From positions 194,102,037 through 194,166,036 of the forward strand of contig CM077672.1 in the NCBI GenBank assembly GCA_039707655.1: a stretch of DNA of 64,000 bases, in the 5' to 3' direction. The translations under genes were made by a program, and so were the position numbers. Positions 11,593-22,312 of this stretch are shown piece after piece. A model generated the notes under the pieces. That model was not told the origin of the DNA. It made no database searches and worked only from the letters and a program-made list of their open reading frames with translations. Position 1 is the first letter of the stretch. Every line of letters begins with the position of its first letter. The DNA is from Elymus sibiricus (taxonomy: Eukaryota; Streptophyta; Magnoliopsida; Poales; Poaceae).

Positions 11593-13044
11593 CTTGCCTT
11601 GGGCGAGATCTGGCTTTTGCTTTGGCTTTTGGAGAAGAAGAAGAAGGGGGCACAGATGGATGTGAGATCAAGTTGAGAGGAAGATGTAGACGGGGGGGGG
11701 GGGTGTTTAAATAACCACGGTGCGACGCGCCCGTTTGAATGCGTTTATCGGAGCACGGCCTCCGCTGATAATGGCAATAATAGCCCATCGGAGTCCTATG
11801 CGTTTTTCACACTGAATCAAGGCGTGTCGATCGGTAAAGCTGCGTCCCTAGGCTGCACTAATTGCCCTGATGCGACGAAGTTGCGTCGGGTGGCTGCGCG
11901 CACATGCATGCCAACGGAGTGGCTGCGCGAATGCATGGCAGGCTGAGACTGTGGCCTTTCTATGACGGCCCATCGGTCCGACGAGCGTGCCGCCATGAAT
12001 GAATGTGTTTCAGAAAAGGTGTCCAGCCCGCGGCCCGTGGCCGTTGTCGCTTGTCCCTGTGCTGCCACTGCCAGGTGGGCCACTCACGTCCGCTCCAGCC
12101 AATTAGGTCTCCTCTCGCGGGTCGACCATGGCAAACCCTAGCGCCTGAACCAAACCGTCCCCGAACAACGATCCAACGGCCCTGATGGTGCAGGCTTTTG
12201 AGAGGGGTTTGAGGGGTTTTGAGAGGGTTTCAAAGGTTAGGGTTGAGCATAACTAATTAAAAAAATTTAAAAAATATGAAACTTCCGCACATCATCGTCT
12301 TATGTTACTAAGTTGCTAGGAAAAATAAAAAATCATGACTACGGATATTTTCATGAAATTCCCTTCACATAACTTAGCTATCACGGACAAGGTTGTATGG
12401 TTTTCAAGGGGAATGAGTTAGGGTTTAGGGTTAACCATGGCATAGTTTGTTTAAATGATCCCATATTGGGCATGGGCCCTATATTTGCGCACTAGATGTT
12501 AAGGATTTTTTTTTGAGCTCATTTGGAGAAGTTCGAAAAAAATGCTTAGAAATAGGGCTATTTACACTAGCTTTGAAGCTCATTTGGAGCTCATTTTTCA
12601 TGAATATGTTTTTTACTTCACAAAAGTGCTCGGATTGATCACCTAACGTGCATAAAAGTTGAGAATGCACTAGAACATCAATACACATCAAAGTACAAAT
12701 TTGAAATGTGCCTCAAATTTGAAAGTCAGTTCAAATTCTTTCAAATTTGAAATCTGGCTCAAATTTGGAACATGGCACATAGTTTTCAAAGTATAGCACA
12801 CATCAAAATACAAGTAGCATTACATCACAGAAAATGAGACTCATAGAACAATAGTTTTCACTTCATCTTCTTACGACAGCTTGCTTTTGATTTCACAGCA
12901 CAAAGCTCTTGGTTTTCTTCACTGGACTAGCTGTAATAGGTTCAGTTTCCAGCACAACAGTTGGATTAGTTTCAGTTTGCAATGTTTCAGCAACCAGGGG
13001 CTGGCCTGCACGCTTCCTCCTGACAAACAAAGCATGCCATTTGG
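11593..13044. other. MULE-1 interior: promoter-like DNA and spacer
   Basis: From 11593 to about 12180 the sequence is GC-rich with a run of 13 G near 11691, and could be the promoter side of the gene-like fragment. From 12240 it is AT-rich; 12697-12775 holds four copies of CAAATTTGAA or CAAATTTGGA. No gene seen. Confidence 0.45.
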
Positions 13045-15213
13045 TTAGTAATTGAAAAAAACAACCAAATCAAAAAACAGCACAAACATGAACAAACTTT
13101 GGCCTTTCAGGAGTGTAACGGCATTTTGGAGATCCTTTTCGGTGCCCAAGTTCCTAGCACGGCTTGCATCTATTTTTTTACCTTTTTGGGACCTTTTAGG
13201 CTTTGGATCTTTCTCTCCCTTCTTACTACTCTCGCCTTTCTCAAACGATGCCTTGAATGCACTTTCCTTAGGCCTGCCAGCCTTTCTTTTCATTAAGGGA
13301 GGACACATGGAAAATTCGATTTCCACTTCAGGCCACTGAGGCTGATCTGTAAGTGCTGGAATTGGAGCTGCATACGCAGTCTTGAATCTTGCCACTGAGT
13401 AATATTCATGAAAATATTGGTGTATGTTTATATTTGGGCGGGAGGCCAAGAAAAGCATGGCATGCTCACATGGTTTCCCAGTGTGTTGCCACTCTAGGCA
13501 AGTGCAGTCATGCATTTCAGTGTTAACAACATGCTGCCTTGCAGACTTTGTATCTCTAACTTCAGCACCCCACACTGTAGATTTTTCAACAGAAAAATGT
13601 GTAACATTTCTGCTCCTGTTGACCACCTATTGTACCACTACAGGAAGCTTATCCCTTTGCAAACAATCACCAATCCTTCTTCTCAATTCCCACAAACGCA
13701 TGATCATGATCCTTATTTGGTCAACCATGTCATGCATAGGCAAGTTTATAAACTGCTTCGCCTTTTTGTTAAAACTCTCTGCCAAGTTGTTGTTGATATA
13801 ATCGCACTTGATGGCAGTGTTAAATCCTGACCTGTACCATACTAGAGAATGGTAGGTGTTCATCCATGGAACAAACTCACTGCATGCTGCCATTATCTAA
13901 CCAAGATGATATGAAGGTGTTTGAGTAGTGTAAGATCTTGCTGCTGGCCACATGTGCTCAAATTCTTCCCCACTGAATTTTTTGATCAAATTCATCCACA
14001 TATGGCCGAAGCACTCCCTCTGCTCAGCATGGGGAAAAACATTCTTGACTGCAATTTCTAGCTCTTTACATGCATCTGCGTGGAATGCCAAAGGTGACAC
14101 TGGCCCTATGCATCTTTTCAACTGCATCATGAACCATGTCCATGAAACCTCTGTCTTTGACTGAAACAAGCCAATAGCAATAGGGAACATCCAATTGTGG
14201 CCATCTAGAGCATTGCATGCTGCCAATTGACCATTCCACTTGCCAGTTAAAGAAGAAGAGCCTACGCTCAAATATGGACGGCACCCTGCTTTGAAGCCAT
14301 CGATGTAAGGCTTTAAAGCCATAAAGAACTTAGAGAAAACGACTTTGCCATCCTCTATTACCTCAGCATCTATCTCAACAACAATGCCAGGTGACCTCTT
14401 CTCCACCTCTGCTTTGAGGTAATAAAGCATCCTAAAGGTTTTTGCCCAATCACCATATAATTGTTTCATTGCCCTTTGTTTTGCCTTCCACACTATGGTA
14501 TATTTCAGCTTAATGGGGTACTGATTTTCTAAGTCTACTAAAAGTTTCTTTGCAGTAGTGCTTGGTTTCTTCGCTAAAATAGGAGTGATCTTTTCTGTGA
14601 CCCAAATGTGTGATGTCATGGTTGATACTCTCTGTGAACTTGTAATACAAGTATGTTGATGTGGAACTTGATTAACCCTGATGGTACTTCCATCGGGTTG
14701 GCGTCTAGCAGATATGTACCACTTGCAAGGCTTGGCATTTTCATCAAAACCTCTGCACATCGCATAAAACTTCTTTCTATCAGTCCACTTAGTCTTTAAC
14801 TCATGCTTGACCGCATAAGTCTTGAAACACATCCTAAACTCATCCATGTTTGGCCACAGCTTCCCCACTTCAATAACACGGTTTTCTTTGTCATAGACAA
14901 TTACCATTTCATCATCATGTGCATCATCAACACCATCTGCAGCATCTTCCATCAACTGTCCATAACCATCTTCGGATGAATCTTTGTTAGCATCAGCAGG
15001 CAAACTAGATTCACCCCTCGCCTCATTATCTCTATCATCTACTGGAATGCCAAAAAAAATTGCCATCTCGGTGTCGGCCATTGGTGCAGTGAACAAATCT
15101 ACAGGGTCATCTAATTCTACTGAATTCCAATCAACGGTAGCAACCCTTGCAGCACCATCCCCCCTATTTGTCAATGCCGGTTCCATCTCGTTCATCCCAC
15201 CCGCGCCCCCCAC
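13045..15213 (-). pseudogene. MULE-1 transposase (MURA-like, SWIM zinc finger), decayed
   Basis: The transposase of Mutator-like elements cuts and joins transposon ends in the nucleus. One minus-strand frame from ATG at 15213 to the stop at 13045 covers about 722 codons with only two in-frame TAG stops (13897 and 13627). Order: acidic N-terminus; MuDR-type domain (WPNMDEFRMCFKTYAVKHEL, about residue 120); catalytic region (YLSVGSSSLTGKWNGQLAAC, then HADACKELEIAVKN); after the first stop, the conserved NNNLAESFNKK; after the second, a SWIM zinc finger (CTCLEWQHTGKPCEHAM). The first catalytic Asp, expected in a V-D-S-S motif, reads Gly at residue 318. The enzyme is therefore dead twice over. 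It reads from the right end of the MULE inward, the usual layout. Confidence 0.9.
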
Positions 15214-15549
15214 AATATAGATTCCAAATCATCCAAAAACAGAGGCGCCGCGGTCAGATCTAAATCGACACGGAGTAGGGTTCCAAATTCACTCACCACA
15301 TCCGCCGCAGCCGAGAACGATAGCTCCGCCGCCCGTCGCCCCCCACCGAGAAAGAAGAGGGGAGCAGGGAGGGTTCAGTCTGGCATGGGGGACCCACCTG
15401 CCTTAACATAAGCTCATTCCATTGATGAGCGTTTATTGCCTGATCGTTACTTAGTTATTTCTGCCTTAAAACGTCGCACAACAACTTTTTTTATTACCAA
15501 CTGCGTCTCTCTCCTTTTATTATGCTTTAAAAACGTCGCGCAGGAAGTA

Positions 15550-15747
15550 GGTTGCCCCACCTATCAGGATATCACTCTGGCCCACTAGTCAGGAGGTAAC
15601 GGTCAATGGCGTTGACTGGACGGCAGTGCTCCGTTTGGCCTTTTGTGAGCAGGTGGTGGAGCAGTGAGGGAAAAAGTGAGCAAAGTTAGTTGGCTTGGAC
15701 AAAACTGAGCACAACTAAGCAACCAGGGGCACGAAAATAGAAATCCC
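15550..15747 (-). repeat. MULE-1 right terminal inverted repeat
   Basis: Inverted partner of 6683-6880. The outermost 51 bases pair well (GGGCACGAAAATAGAAATCCC on this strand is the end). The stretch 15214-15549 between this arm and the transposase start is the 5' leader and promoter region of the transposase. Confidence 0.8.
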
Positions 15748-15756
15748 TATTTTTAA

Positions 15757-17580
15757 AGATAATTGTTTTTGGAATGAAAATGCACAATTGAGTAGGAATA
15801 CTTAATATGCCACATGCATCTTGGCCATATGCATCAGAGCAAAAGATATGAATGAAAGTGTTCATGTGTCCATGATGATTTCTTGCAAACAAGTATGTGC
15901 AATAAGAAAGATATCATCATGCACATGAGTATAATGCATTAACTTAGCTTGAGGTGCTTGAGCATCATACCTGAAGAAACAAACTTGAGAAAACAAGGTT
16001 AGATAACACAAGAGTTTGTCTACAAGAAAATGCAAGAACTTCAAGAATAGCAAGACTGGGATGACATGTAAAGAGGTTAGCATCACTAGGTGAATACTTC
16101 CTTAAAAGATGACGTGTCGCCAAGAAACAATAAAGATATGCAATAGAATTCCAAAGATTTTTCTCCCCTACACTTTGAACTTCCTCTCCCCCTGAATCTG
16201 AGATTGTAGATATTGGGAGCAGGTATGGTGAGACAAAATCAGAACAGAAGATCATATGGAATGATCAAGCAAATAAGAAAGGCATGTAAGCCAATCATAT
16301 GTTTCTCCCCACTTGGAAATATATAGAACTCTCTCTCCTCCTATAACTATGCATTACTCTTCTTATAGAGAGGCTTTGATGTGACATCTCTCTCCCCCTT
16401 TGACATCAATTTCCAAGAAGGGTTTAGCTCTTGGTCATTGGTCAATAGGTAGGGTCCTTGAAAAGCACATCTAGCTAAGCTGATACTGAATTCAGTTGAG
16501 AGGAAAGAATCATTGAGTGGAGCTAGAAAAGGAAATAGCAAATAGTTTTTGGCAAACGATTCTTTTTCTAGTGCGCTTCGGTAGCTCTGAGTATGATCAA
16601 TCGGTGAGTCCGAGGTAACATGGAGTCACAAGCTGATCACATCGTTGGTTCCAAGCCAGTTCACCTCGGTTGGACCGATGAACATGTTAAACAATGTATC
16701 TTGTAGACTCGGTGGCACTGATGGTATTCTGATCGGAGGGACTGACTTCACGACAAAAAGAAGGATTTGTCAAATTCAGCTCACTTTGCAATAAGTTCTC
16801 ACAAGGAGTTGCAATGAATTCGGATAAGATTTGCAATGAATTGATAAAGAATGACTAGAAAGGAAATAAGATAACTAGATGAAGGTTTTTTTTAAATAAG
16901 CAAGGAAACTAGAACACAAGAGAAATCAAAGCAAGAAACGCGAAACAAGAGAACTTCATCTAGGAAAGGGTCGGCGACTAGGTCACCTAAGTTAGAGTAT
17001 ATTGACTTAGGAGTCAAGTGAGAACACTTGATCATAGGTCATACTCATCGTTAAGCTCAAAATGGGGTTATCATTTTCCATTTAAGCATTTCAATGTATT
17101 CACATACTATAGAGTTGCTTTGGCTCATGACTTGGAGTAAAGAGTCTCTAAGATGTGAGGACTTACATTGGGTTTTGTTGTTGACGTCGTCATGTAGTTG
17201 AACTTGTTGTGGATGCTCTTGTGCTTGAGTTGTGAGCTATCCATATTGCTTTGAAGTCCATCTTCCTACATGGGTTAGTCACACAAGGAACAACATGTAT
17301 ATCCAAATTGACAAGAATATGGAGTTGAGTCAAATGTTGTCAAAGGATACTTTAATTTTGATGTTGTCTTGTCCCTTGAACACAACAATCAAGATCTTAG
17401 ATACTTGGTTCATGCATCATTGCTCAAGATAGAAGTTTGGAGCGATCTTGTGAAGTGAAGCTTGTCCAAGTACCTACATGGGTTAGATGCAATACAAGGG
17501 AGCAATGTATCCATGATATGAGATATTGTCATCATAACAGAAATATCAAGGATTAGTCAAGAAAGCTCATGCCCTTGCAT
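15757..17580 (-). mobile_element. Non-coding 3' region of the Sirevirus-like Copia
   Basis: It continues the Copia sequence cut by MULE-1 and lies between the RNase H stop and the 3' LTR. It holds purine tracts GGGGGAGAGG (about 16183), GTGGGGAGAA (16304) and AAAGGGGGAGAGAG (16389) on the minus strand, and TCGGT/ACCGA motifs between 16570 and 16740. Sireviruses often carry an extra ORF or long untranslated region here; I see no ORF worth calling. Confidence 0.65.
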
Positions 17581-17589
17581 GCATCCAAG

Positions 17590-18550
17590 TGAGTTTCTAG
17601 TTCACATTCGAAGCATCAATAATGTTCAACTCACTTCTCAAGCGACAAAATATCTTCTCATCACGAGGTTTAGTGAAGATATCCGCCACTTTCTTGTCGG
17701 TACGAACATGCTTAAGGTTAATATCACCTTTAGCCACATGATCTCGAATGAAGTGATGACGAACATCAATATGCTTAGTTCGAGAATGTTGAATGGGATT
17801 GTGTGCAATCTTAATAGCACTCTATTGTCCCAAAGCAATGAAACATGTTTCACATGTGTCCCATAGTCTTTAAGAGTTTGTGTCATCCATAGAGATTGAG
17901 CACAACACGATCCGGCAGCGATGTATTCCGCTTCAGCGGTAGATAGAGATACCGAGTTTTGTTCCTTGGTGGACCAAGACACTAGAGATCTCCCAAGAAA
18001 TTGACAAGTACCCGAAGTGGATTTTCTATCAATCTTGTCACTAGCATAATCCGAATCGGAGTAGCCAACAAGATTAAAAGATGATCCTTTGGGATACCAT
18101 ATGCCAAAGTTTGGTGTATGTAACAAGTATCTCACAATTCTTTTCATGGCCTTTAAGTGACATTCTTTTGGTGCAGCTTGGTATCATGCACACATGCACA
18201 TACTTAGCATAATGTCGGGACAGGAGGCACAAAGATATAGCAATGAACCAATCATTGATCGATAAACCTTTGGATCAACCGGTTTGTCCTCCTTAGTGAG
18301 GTCAAGATGTCCACTAGTAGGCATGGGAGTTCTCATACCTTTACTCTCTTGCATGTTGAACTTCTTGAACACGTCCTTGTTATACTTTGTTTGAGAAACA
18401 AAGGTACCATCTCTTGTTTGCTTGATTTGCAAACCAAGGAAGAATTTGAGTTCACACATCATAGACATCTCATACTTCTCCGACATCAACCTTCCAAACA
18501 TTTTACTAAAATGGGGGTTAGTAGATCCAAATATGATATCATCAACATAT
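17590..18550 (-). pseudogene. Sirevirus reverse transcriptase C-terminus and RNase H
   Basis: This piece completes the Copia Pol. Reading down from 18550 it shows the reverse transcriptase catalytic motif YVDDIIFGSTNP, then KFFLGLQIKQTRDG, then RSMIGSLLYLCASCPDI, and then the RNase H part with GYSDSDYASDKIDRKSTSGT and LSTAEAEYIAAGSCCAQSLW, a wording typical of Sireviruses. A stop and frame change near 18182 and another frame change near 17830 break it. The last residues (IFTKP, then the final stop) can be read in a shifted frame near 17650-17690. It acts in cytoplasmic virus-like particles when intact; here it cannot. Confidence 0.88.
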
Positions 18551-19038
18551 ATTTGGCACTAAAATAGTTCACCATGAACTCTCTTAGTGAATAAGGTTGC
18601 CTCAATTTTCCCAATTTCAAAACCTTTTTCAATGTGAAACTTCGTCAAGCATTTGTACCAAGCTCTAGGGGCTTGTTCGATACCATAAAGAGCTTTATGA
18701 AGTTTGTAAGCATAATTAGGTTTCTTAGGATTCACAAAGCTGGGGGGTTGCTTAACATATACTTCCTCCTCAATTTCACCATTTAAGAAATCACTTTTAA
18801 TGTCCATTTGATAAAGGGTGATATCATGGTGATTGGCATAAGCAAGAAGAATGCAAATGGACTCAAGTCTTGCACCGGGGGCATAGGTCTCACCATAGTC
18901 CATACCTTCGACTTGAGTATAGCCTTGTGCCACTAGGCGAGCCTTGTTGCGAAAAACTTGTCCATCCTCATCTTGCTTGTTACGGAACACCCATTTGGTT
19001 CCGATGACGTTTTGCTCATCTTTGGGCTTGTCAACCAA
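18551..19038 (-). pseudogene. Sirevirus reverse transcriptase N-terminal half
   Basis: Open for 159 codons: NVIGTKWVFRNKQDEDGQVF, NKARLVAQGYTQVEGMDYGE, YQMDIKSDFLNGEIEEEVYV and LHKALYGIEQAPRAWY are the canonical blocks of Copia reverse transcriptase. One TAG at 18559 separates it from the YVDD motif in the same frame. TYAPGAR has Gly where Val is usual (TYAPVAR). The neighbouring linker at 19040-19590 holds acidic, low-complexity sequence (for example NNNEEEDDEEEAPPQSTR), as is normal between integrase and reverse transcriptase. Confidence 0.9.
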
Positions 19039-19172
19039 TGTCCAAACTTAGTTCCTCTCGAAGTTATGTAGTTCTTCGTGCATAGCATTCACCCAATCCG
19101 GGTCTTCGAGGGCTTCTTCCACCTTCATAGGTTCAATACTAGGGATGAATGAGTAATGCTCACAAAAGTTAG

Positions 19173-19589
19173 CTAATCAAGGTTTAGAGCGAGTGATTCT
19201 CCCGGATTTAATATTGCCAAGGATTTGATCAACGGGATGAGTCTTGTCGATTGTGGTGGAGCTTCCTCCTCATCATCTTCTTCTTCATTGTTGTTGACAT
19301 TGTCATTCTCTTGAGGTGGTGGATAAGAAGGTGGAGGTGGGTCTTCTTTTTGCACTTCCTCATTTTCTTCATCTTGGCGTGTACCACTTGTGGATGCCTC
19401 CATGTCGTTTTGTGGTTCACCTTGATGTGAAGTAGGGGCTTCCACTTGAATAGATGAAGTACTCTCCTTCACCTCCACAGGGCAAATCATGCCAATAGAC
19501 AAGTCTTGATTTGCTTTTGAAGGTTCTTTGTCCCCTAAATCAATTGGCAATTGCTTGACTTGTGAGCCGTTAGTTTCATCAAACTTCAC
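19173..19589 (-). pseudogene. Sirevirus Pol linker, acidic low-complexity stretch
   Basis: Open for 138 codons with no catalytic motif. It has the run QEDPPPPSYPPPQEND-like Pro-rich text and the acidic NVNNNEEEDDEEEAPP. It connects the integrase C-terminus (upstream on the minus strand) with the reverse transcriptase. Confidence 0.6.
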
Positions 19590-19591
19590 AT

Positions 19592-20881
19592 CTACCGTCT
19601 CTTCAACTTTTTGAGTGAAGTTGTTGTAGACATGGTAAGTGTGAGAGTTCGATCTGTAACCAAGTAGAAAACCTTCATGTCATTTGGGAGCAAATTTTGA
19701 ACGATAATGCTTATCAAGAATGTAAAACTTAGAGCCAAATAGTCGAAAGTATCCAACTTGGGGTTTGTTACTGGTGAGTAGCTCGTATGCCATTTTACCA
19801 AGAAGCTTGTGAAGATAAAGTCGATTTGTGGCATGCCAAGCCATCTCAACGCTTCCACCCAAAAGTGTTTTGGCATCTTATACTCATCTAGCATTGTTCT
19901 CGCCATCTCGATAAGAGTCCGGTTCTTCCTCTCAACAACTCCATTTTGTTAAGGTGTTTACGTAGCCAAGAACTCATGTGAGATACCTTCTTCGCCAAGA
20001 AAGGTGTTCATATTTGTGTTCTTGAACTCCATTTCGTTGTCACTTCGAACCTTCTTGATCTTCACCTCACACTGATTTTGGGACTTTCTAGCGAAGGTCT
20101 TGAAGATCTTTTGTACCTGCGATTTGTCATCAATTAAGAACACCCACATAAATCTGGAAAAATCATCAAGTATTACTAAGCCGAGAGAGTTACCACCAAG
20201 ACTCTTGTAGGCATTGGGACCGAAAGGATCCATATAAAGTAGCCCAAGTGGTCTCCTTGTAGTCATGATGTTCTTGACGGGATGGTTTCCTCCTACTTGT
20301 TTTCCTACTTGACAAGCACTACAAAGTCTATCTTTGTCAAAGATAACATCTTTAAAACCAAGAATGTGATCTCCTTTAATAAGCTTATCAAGATTTCGCA
20401 TACCAACATGTCCTAGCCTTCTATGCCATAACCAACCTTTAGAAGATTTTGCAATAAGACATGTACAAGGTTGGGATCTTTTAGTGAAATCAACAATGTA
20501 TAGATCACCTCTACGTATACCGGTAAATACCATGTTATGATTGTCTCGACAAAACCCTTGGCAATCTACTTCGGTAAATAGAACACTGAAACAAAAGTCG
20601 GCGATTCTAGATACGGAAAGAAGATTGTAGCCAAGGGATTCGACAAGCATGACATTTTGAATGGACCTATCATGCGATATGGCCACCTTATCAAGGCCAA
20701 GTACCTTACCCTTGGAGTTGTCTCCAAAAGTCACATACTTTCGTGGACCATCATTGTTTGCAAGCTCACGAAACATGTCTTTGTCTCCGGTCATGTGATC
20801 GGAGACAAAGACATGTTTCGTGAGCTTGGAAACAATGATGGTCCACGAAAGTATCGGTGCATCCACTATCAAAGAATCCAC
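19592..20881 (-). pseudogene. Sirevirus protease remnant and integrase
   Basis: Integrase inserts the element's DNA copy into the chromosome. Reading down: HMTGDKDMFRELANNDGPRK (protease C-terminal part), GYNLLSVSRIADF, the HHCC zinc-binding block (HRRLGHVGMRNLDKL ... CSACQVGKQ), the first catalytic Asp in LYMDPFGPN, the second in RSDNEMEF and the Glu in NGVVERKNRTL (about 19907-19950). A stop near 19956 and a frame change near 19850 break it. The protease active site DSG can be read just upstream (about 20865) but in another frame, because of one extra T and an inserted inverted copy of the following 55 bases. The GTG at 20881 that opens the long ORF is not a real start. Confidence 0.9.
20735..20854. 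repeat. Perfect-looking foldback, 55-bp arms, in the protease region
   Basis: Arm 20735-20789 is the reverse complement of 20800-20854 with one mismatch seen, separated by 10 bases (20790-20799). The left arm is the normal coding sequence (minus strand MTGDKDMFRELANN...); the right arm is the additional inverted copy, lying between the codons for CTD and HMTGD. Confidence 0.95.
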
Positions 20882-21540
20882 TCTTTTCCATCGGAGATGT
20901 CATCTCTAAGATTAGCCATTAGACTAAGATTCCTCATAGTCTTCTCATATTCTTCATCAAATTCGTCACTCTCATCATAGTAACCAACTAACCATGTTCA
21001 CCAATGTCATCATCACCTAGGGCATTGAATTCATTAGTTTCATGATCATGGCATTGTTCAAGAGAATGAATTCGAATAGCTTCTAAGATGATATTGCTGA
21101 TAGTTCTAACATCTCCTTTGGCACGCATGAGATCTCCGAGCTCAAAAAGGCACTCATCAAAGTTAGGATCACTAGGTTTCATCTTATGAAAAACAATAGT
21201 CTTGTGAAGAATCTCATCAAGATTCCTTAGAGAGCAATCTGGATATCGCTTTTCCAAATCTTTCCACAAGGTATAGGCACATTCTGCATACTTCTAAGAA
21301 GATGATTTGGTAATCATCTAACAATAAGATTGGCGGTTCTAAGATTACGAAGCATGTCAAGTTCTTCCTCGGGAGTGGGGTGCAAGGAATCAATGGGTGG
21401 CACATAAGGACTATGAATATACTCGCTCAAGTTAAATTCATCCAATATATCAAGCATTTCATCTCTCCAAAAGTTGTAGTACTCTCCATTGAGAATGGGC
21501 ACTCTACATCTAAGACTCCCCAGCGTAGACGCATCCATCT
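20860..21540 (-). pseudogene. Sirevirus gag, shortened
   Basis: Gag forms the virus-like particle. From ATG at 21540 the minus strand reads MDASTLGSLRCRVPILNGEY and YNFWRDEMLDILDEFNLSEY, the usual start of Copia gag. A stop and frame change near 21314 and a further piece (LEKRYPDCSLRNLDEILHKT ... LRTISN-like text to 20988) follow. The C-terminal part reads DESDEFDEEYEKTMRNLSLM in a different frame. About 230 codons remain and no zinc knuckle was found, so a large internal part is missing compared with Sirevirus gags, which are usually several hundred residues longer. Confidence 0.8.
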
Positions 21541-21579
21541 TCCTCCAAAGGTGATTAAACCGAAGCAATGGATACCAAA

Positions 21580-21592
21580 GCTCTGATACCAA
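21580..21592 (-). promoter_or_regulatory. Primer binding site (initiator Met-tRNA type)
   Basis: Minus strand TTGGTATCAGAGC lies just after the 5' LTR end (CGATCCCTCA, 21594). It is the common plant site complementary to the 3' end of initiator methionine tRNA. Confidence 0.85.
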
Positions 21593-21593
21593 T

Positions 21594-22312
21594 TGAGGGA
21601 TCGAGAAGATAGGTCGAGAGGGGGCGTGAATAGACACTAACAAGGCAAAAGGTGTTGTTTTTAATTTTCTTGGAACTTAGGCACATTTAGCACAAGTTAA
21701 TTGGCAACCAATACAATCTAAACATGCATATCTAGCATATGGGCAGCAGATAATAAACAACATGCAAGTGCAAGAAAGTAAAGGGGTAGGGTTCGGAAGA
21801 TCAAACGCAATGAAGAAACGGTGATTTTTGGTGTGGTTCCAATAGGTGGTGCTATCGTACATCCATGTTGATGGAGACTTCAACCCATAGAGGGTAACAG
21901 ATGTGCGAGTCCATGGAGGACTCCACCCACGAAGGGTCCACAAAGAAGCAAACTTGTCTATGCCATCATGGCTTCTGCCCACGAAAGACTAGCCTCACTC
22001 GGGGTATATCTTCATGAAGTAGGCGATCTCCTTGCCCTTACAAATTCCTTGGTTCAACTCCACAAGATTTGGAGGCTCCCAAGTGACACCTAACCAATCT
22101 AGGAGACACCACTCTCCAAAAGGTAATAGATGTTGTTATTGATGATGAACTTCGTGCTCTTGTGCTTCAAAAGATAGTCTCCTCAACACTCAATCACTCT
22201 CTCACATATTTGGCATGGTGGTAGGAGAAGGACTGGAATGGAAAGCAACTTGAGGGGGCTAGAAATCAAGGATTAAAGATTGGAGTGGAATCCCCTTTAT
22301 TTAAACACAATT
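21594..22312 (-). mobile_element. 5' LTR of the Sirevirus-like Copia, first piece
   Basis: Matches 5031 to about 5750 of the 3' LTR, with scattered substitutions. It breaks at AACACAATT where the giant-LTR element inserted. Further pieces are 31037-31418 and about 32950-33015. The last 280 bp or so, equivalent to about 6279-6555, are missing. Confidence 0.85.

Larger units (their letters stand above)
6674..15756. mobile_element. MULE-1, Mutator-like DNA transposon with 9-bp target duplication
   Basis: The element spans 6683-15747 (9065 bp) between two copies of TATTTTTAA (6674-6682 and 15748-15756). Its ends are inverted repeats: left GGGTTTTCTATTTTCGTGCC and, read on the other strand, right GGGATTTCTATTTTCGTGCC. 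Patchy similarity continues to about 200 bp, for example ATTGACCGTTAC in both arms. Long terminal inverted repeats and a 9-bp duplication are the marks of Mutator elements. Inside are a decayed transposase (13045-15213), a gene-like fragment (8117-11592) and two solo LTRs. Without these LTRs it is about 6.0 kb. It sits in the non-coding 3' region of the Sirevirus-like Copia. Confidence 0.93.

Noticed and set aside
20735..20854. The foldback as terminal inverted repeats of a tiny MITE
   Set aside because: One arm is the normal protease-coding sequence of the host element, there is no target duplication, and the centre is 10 bases.
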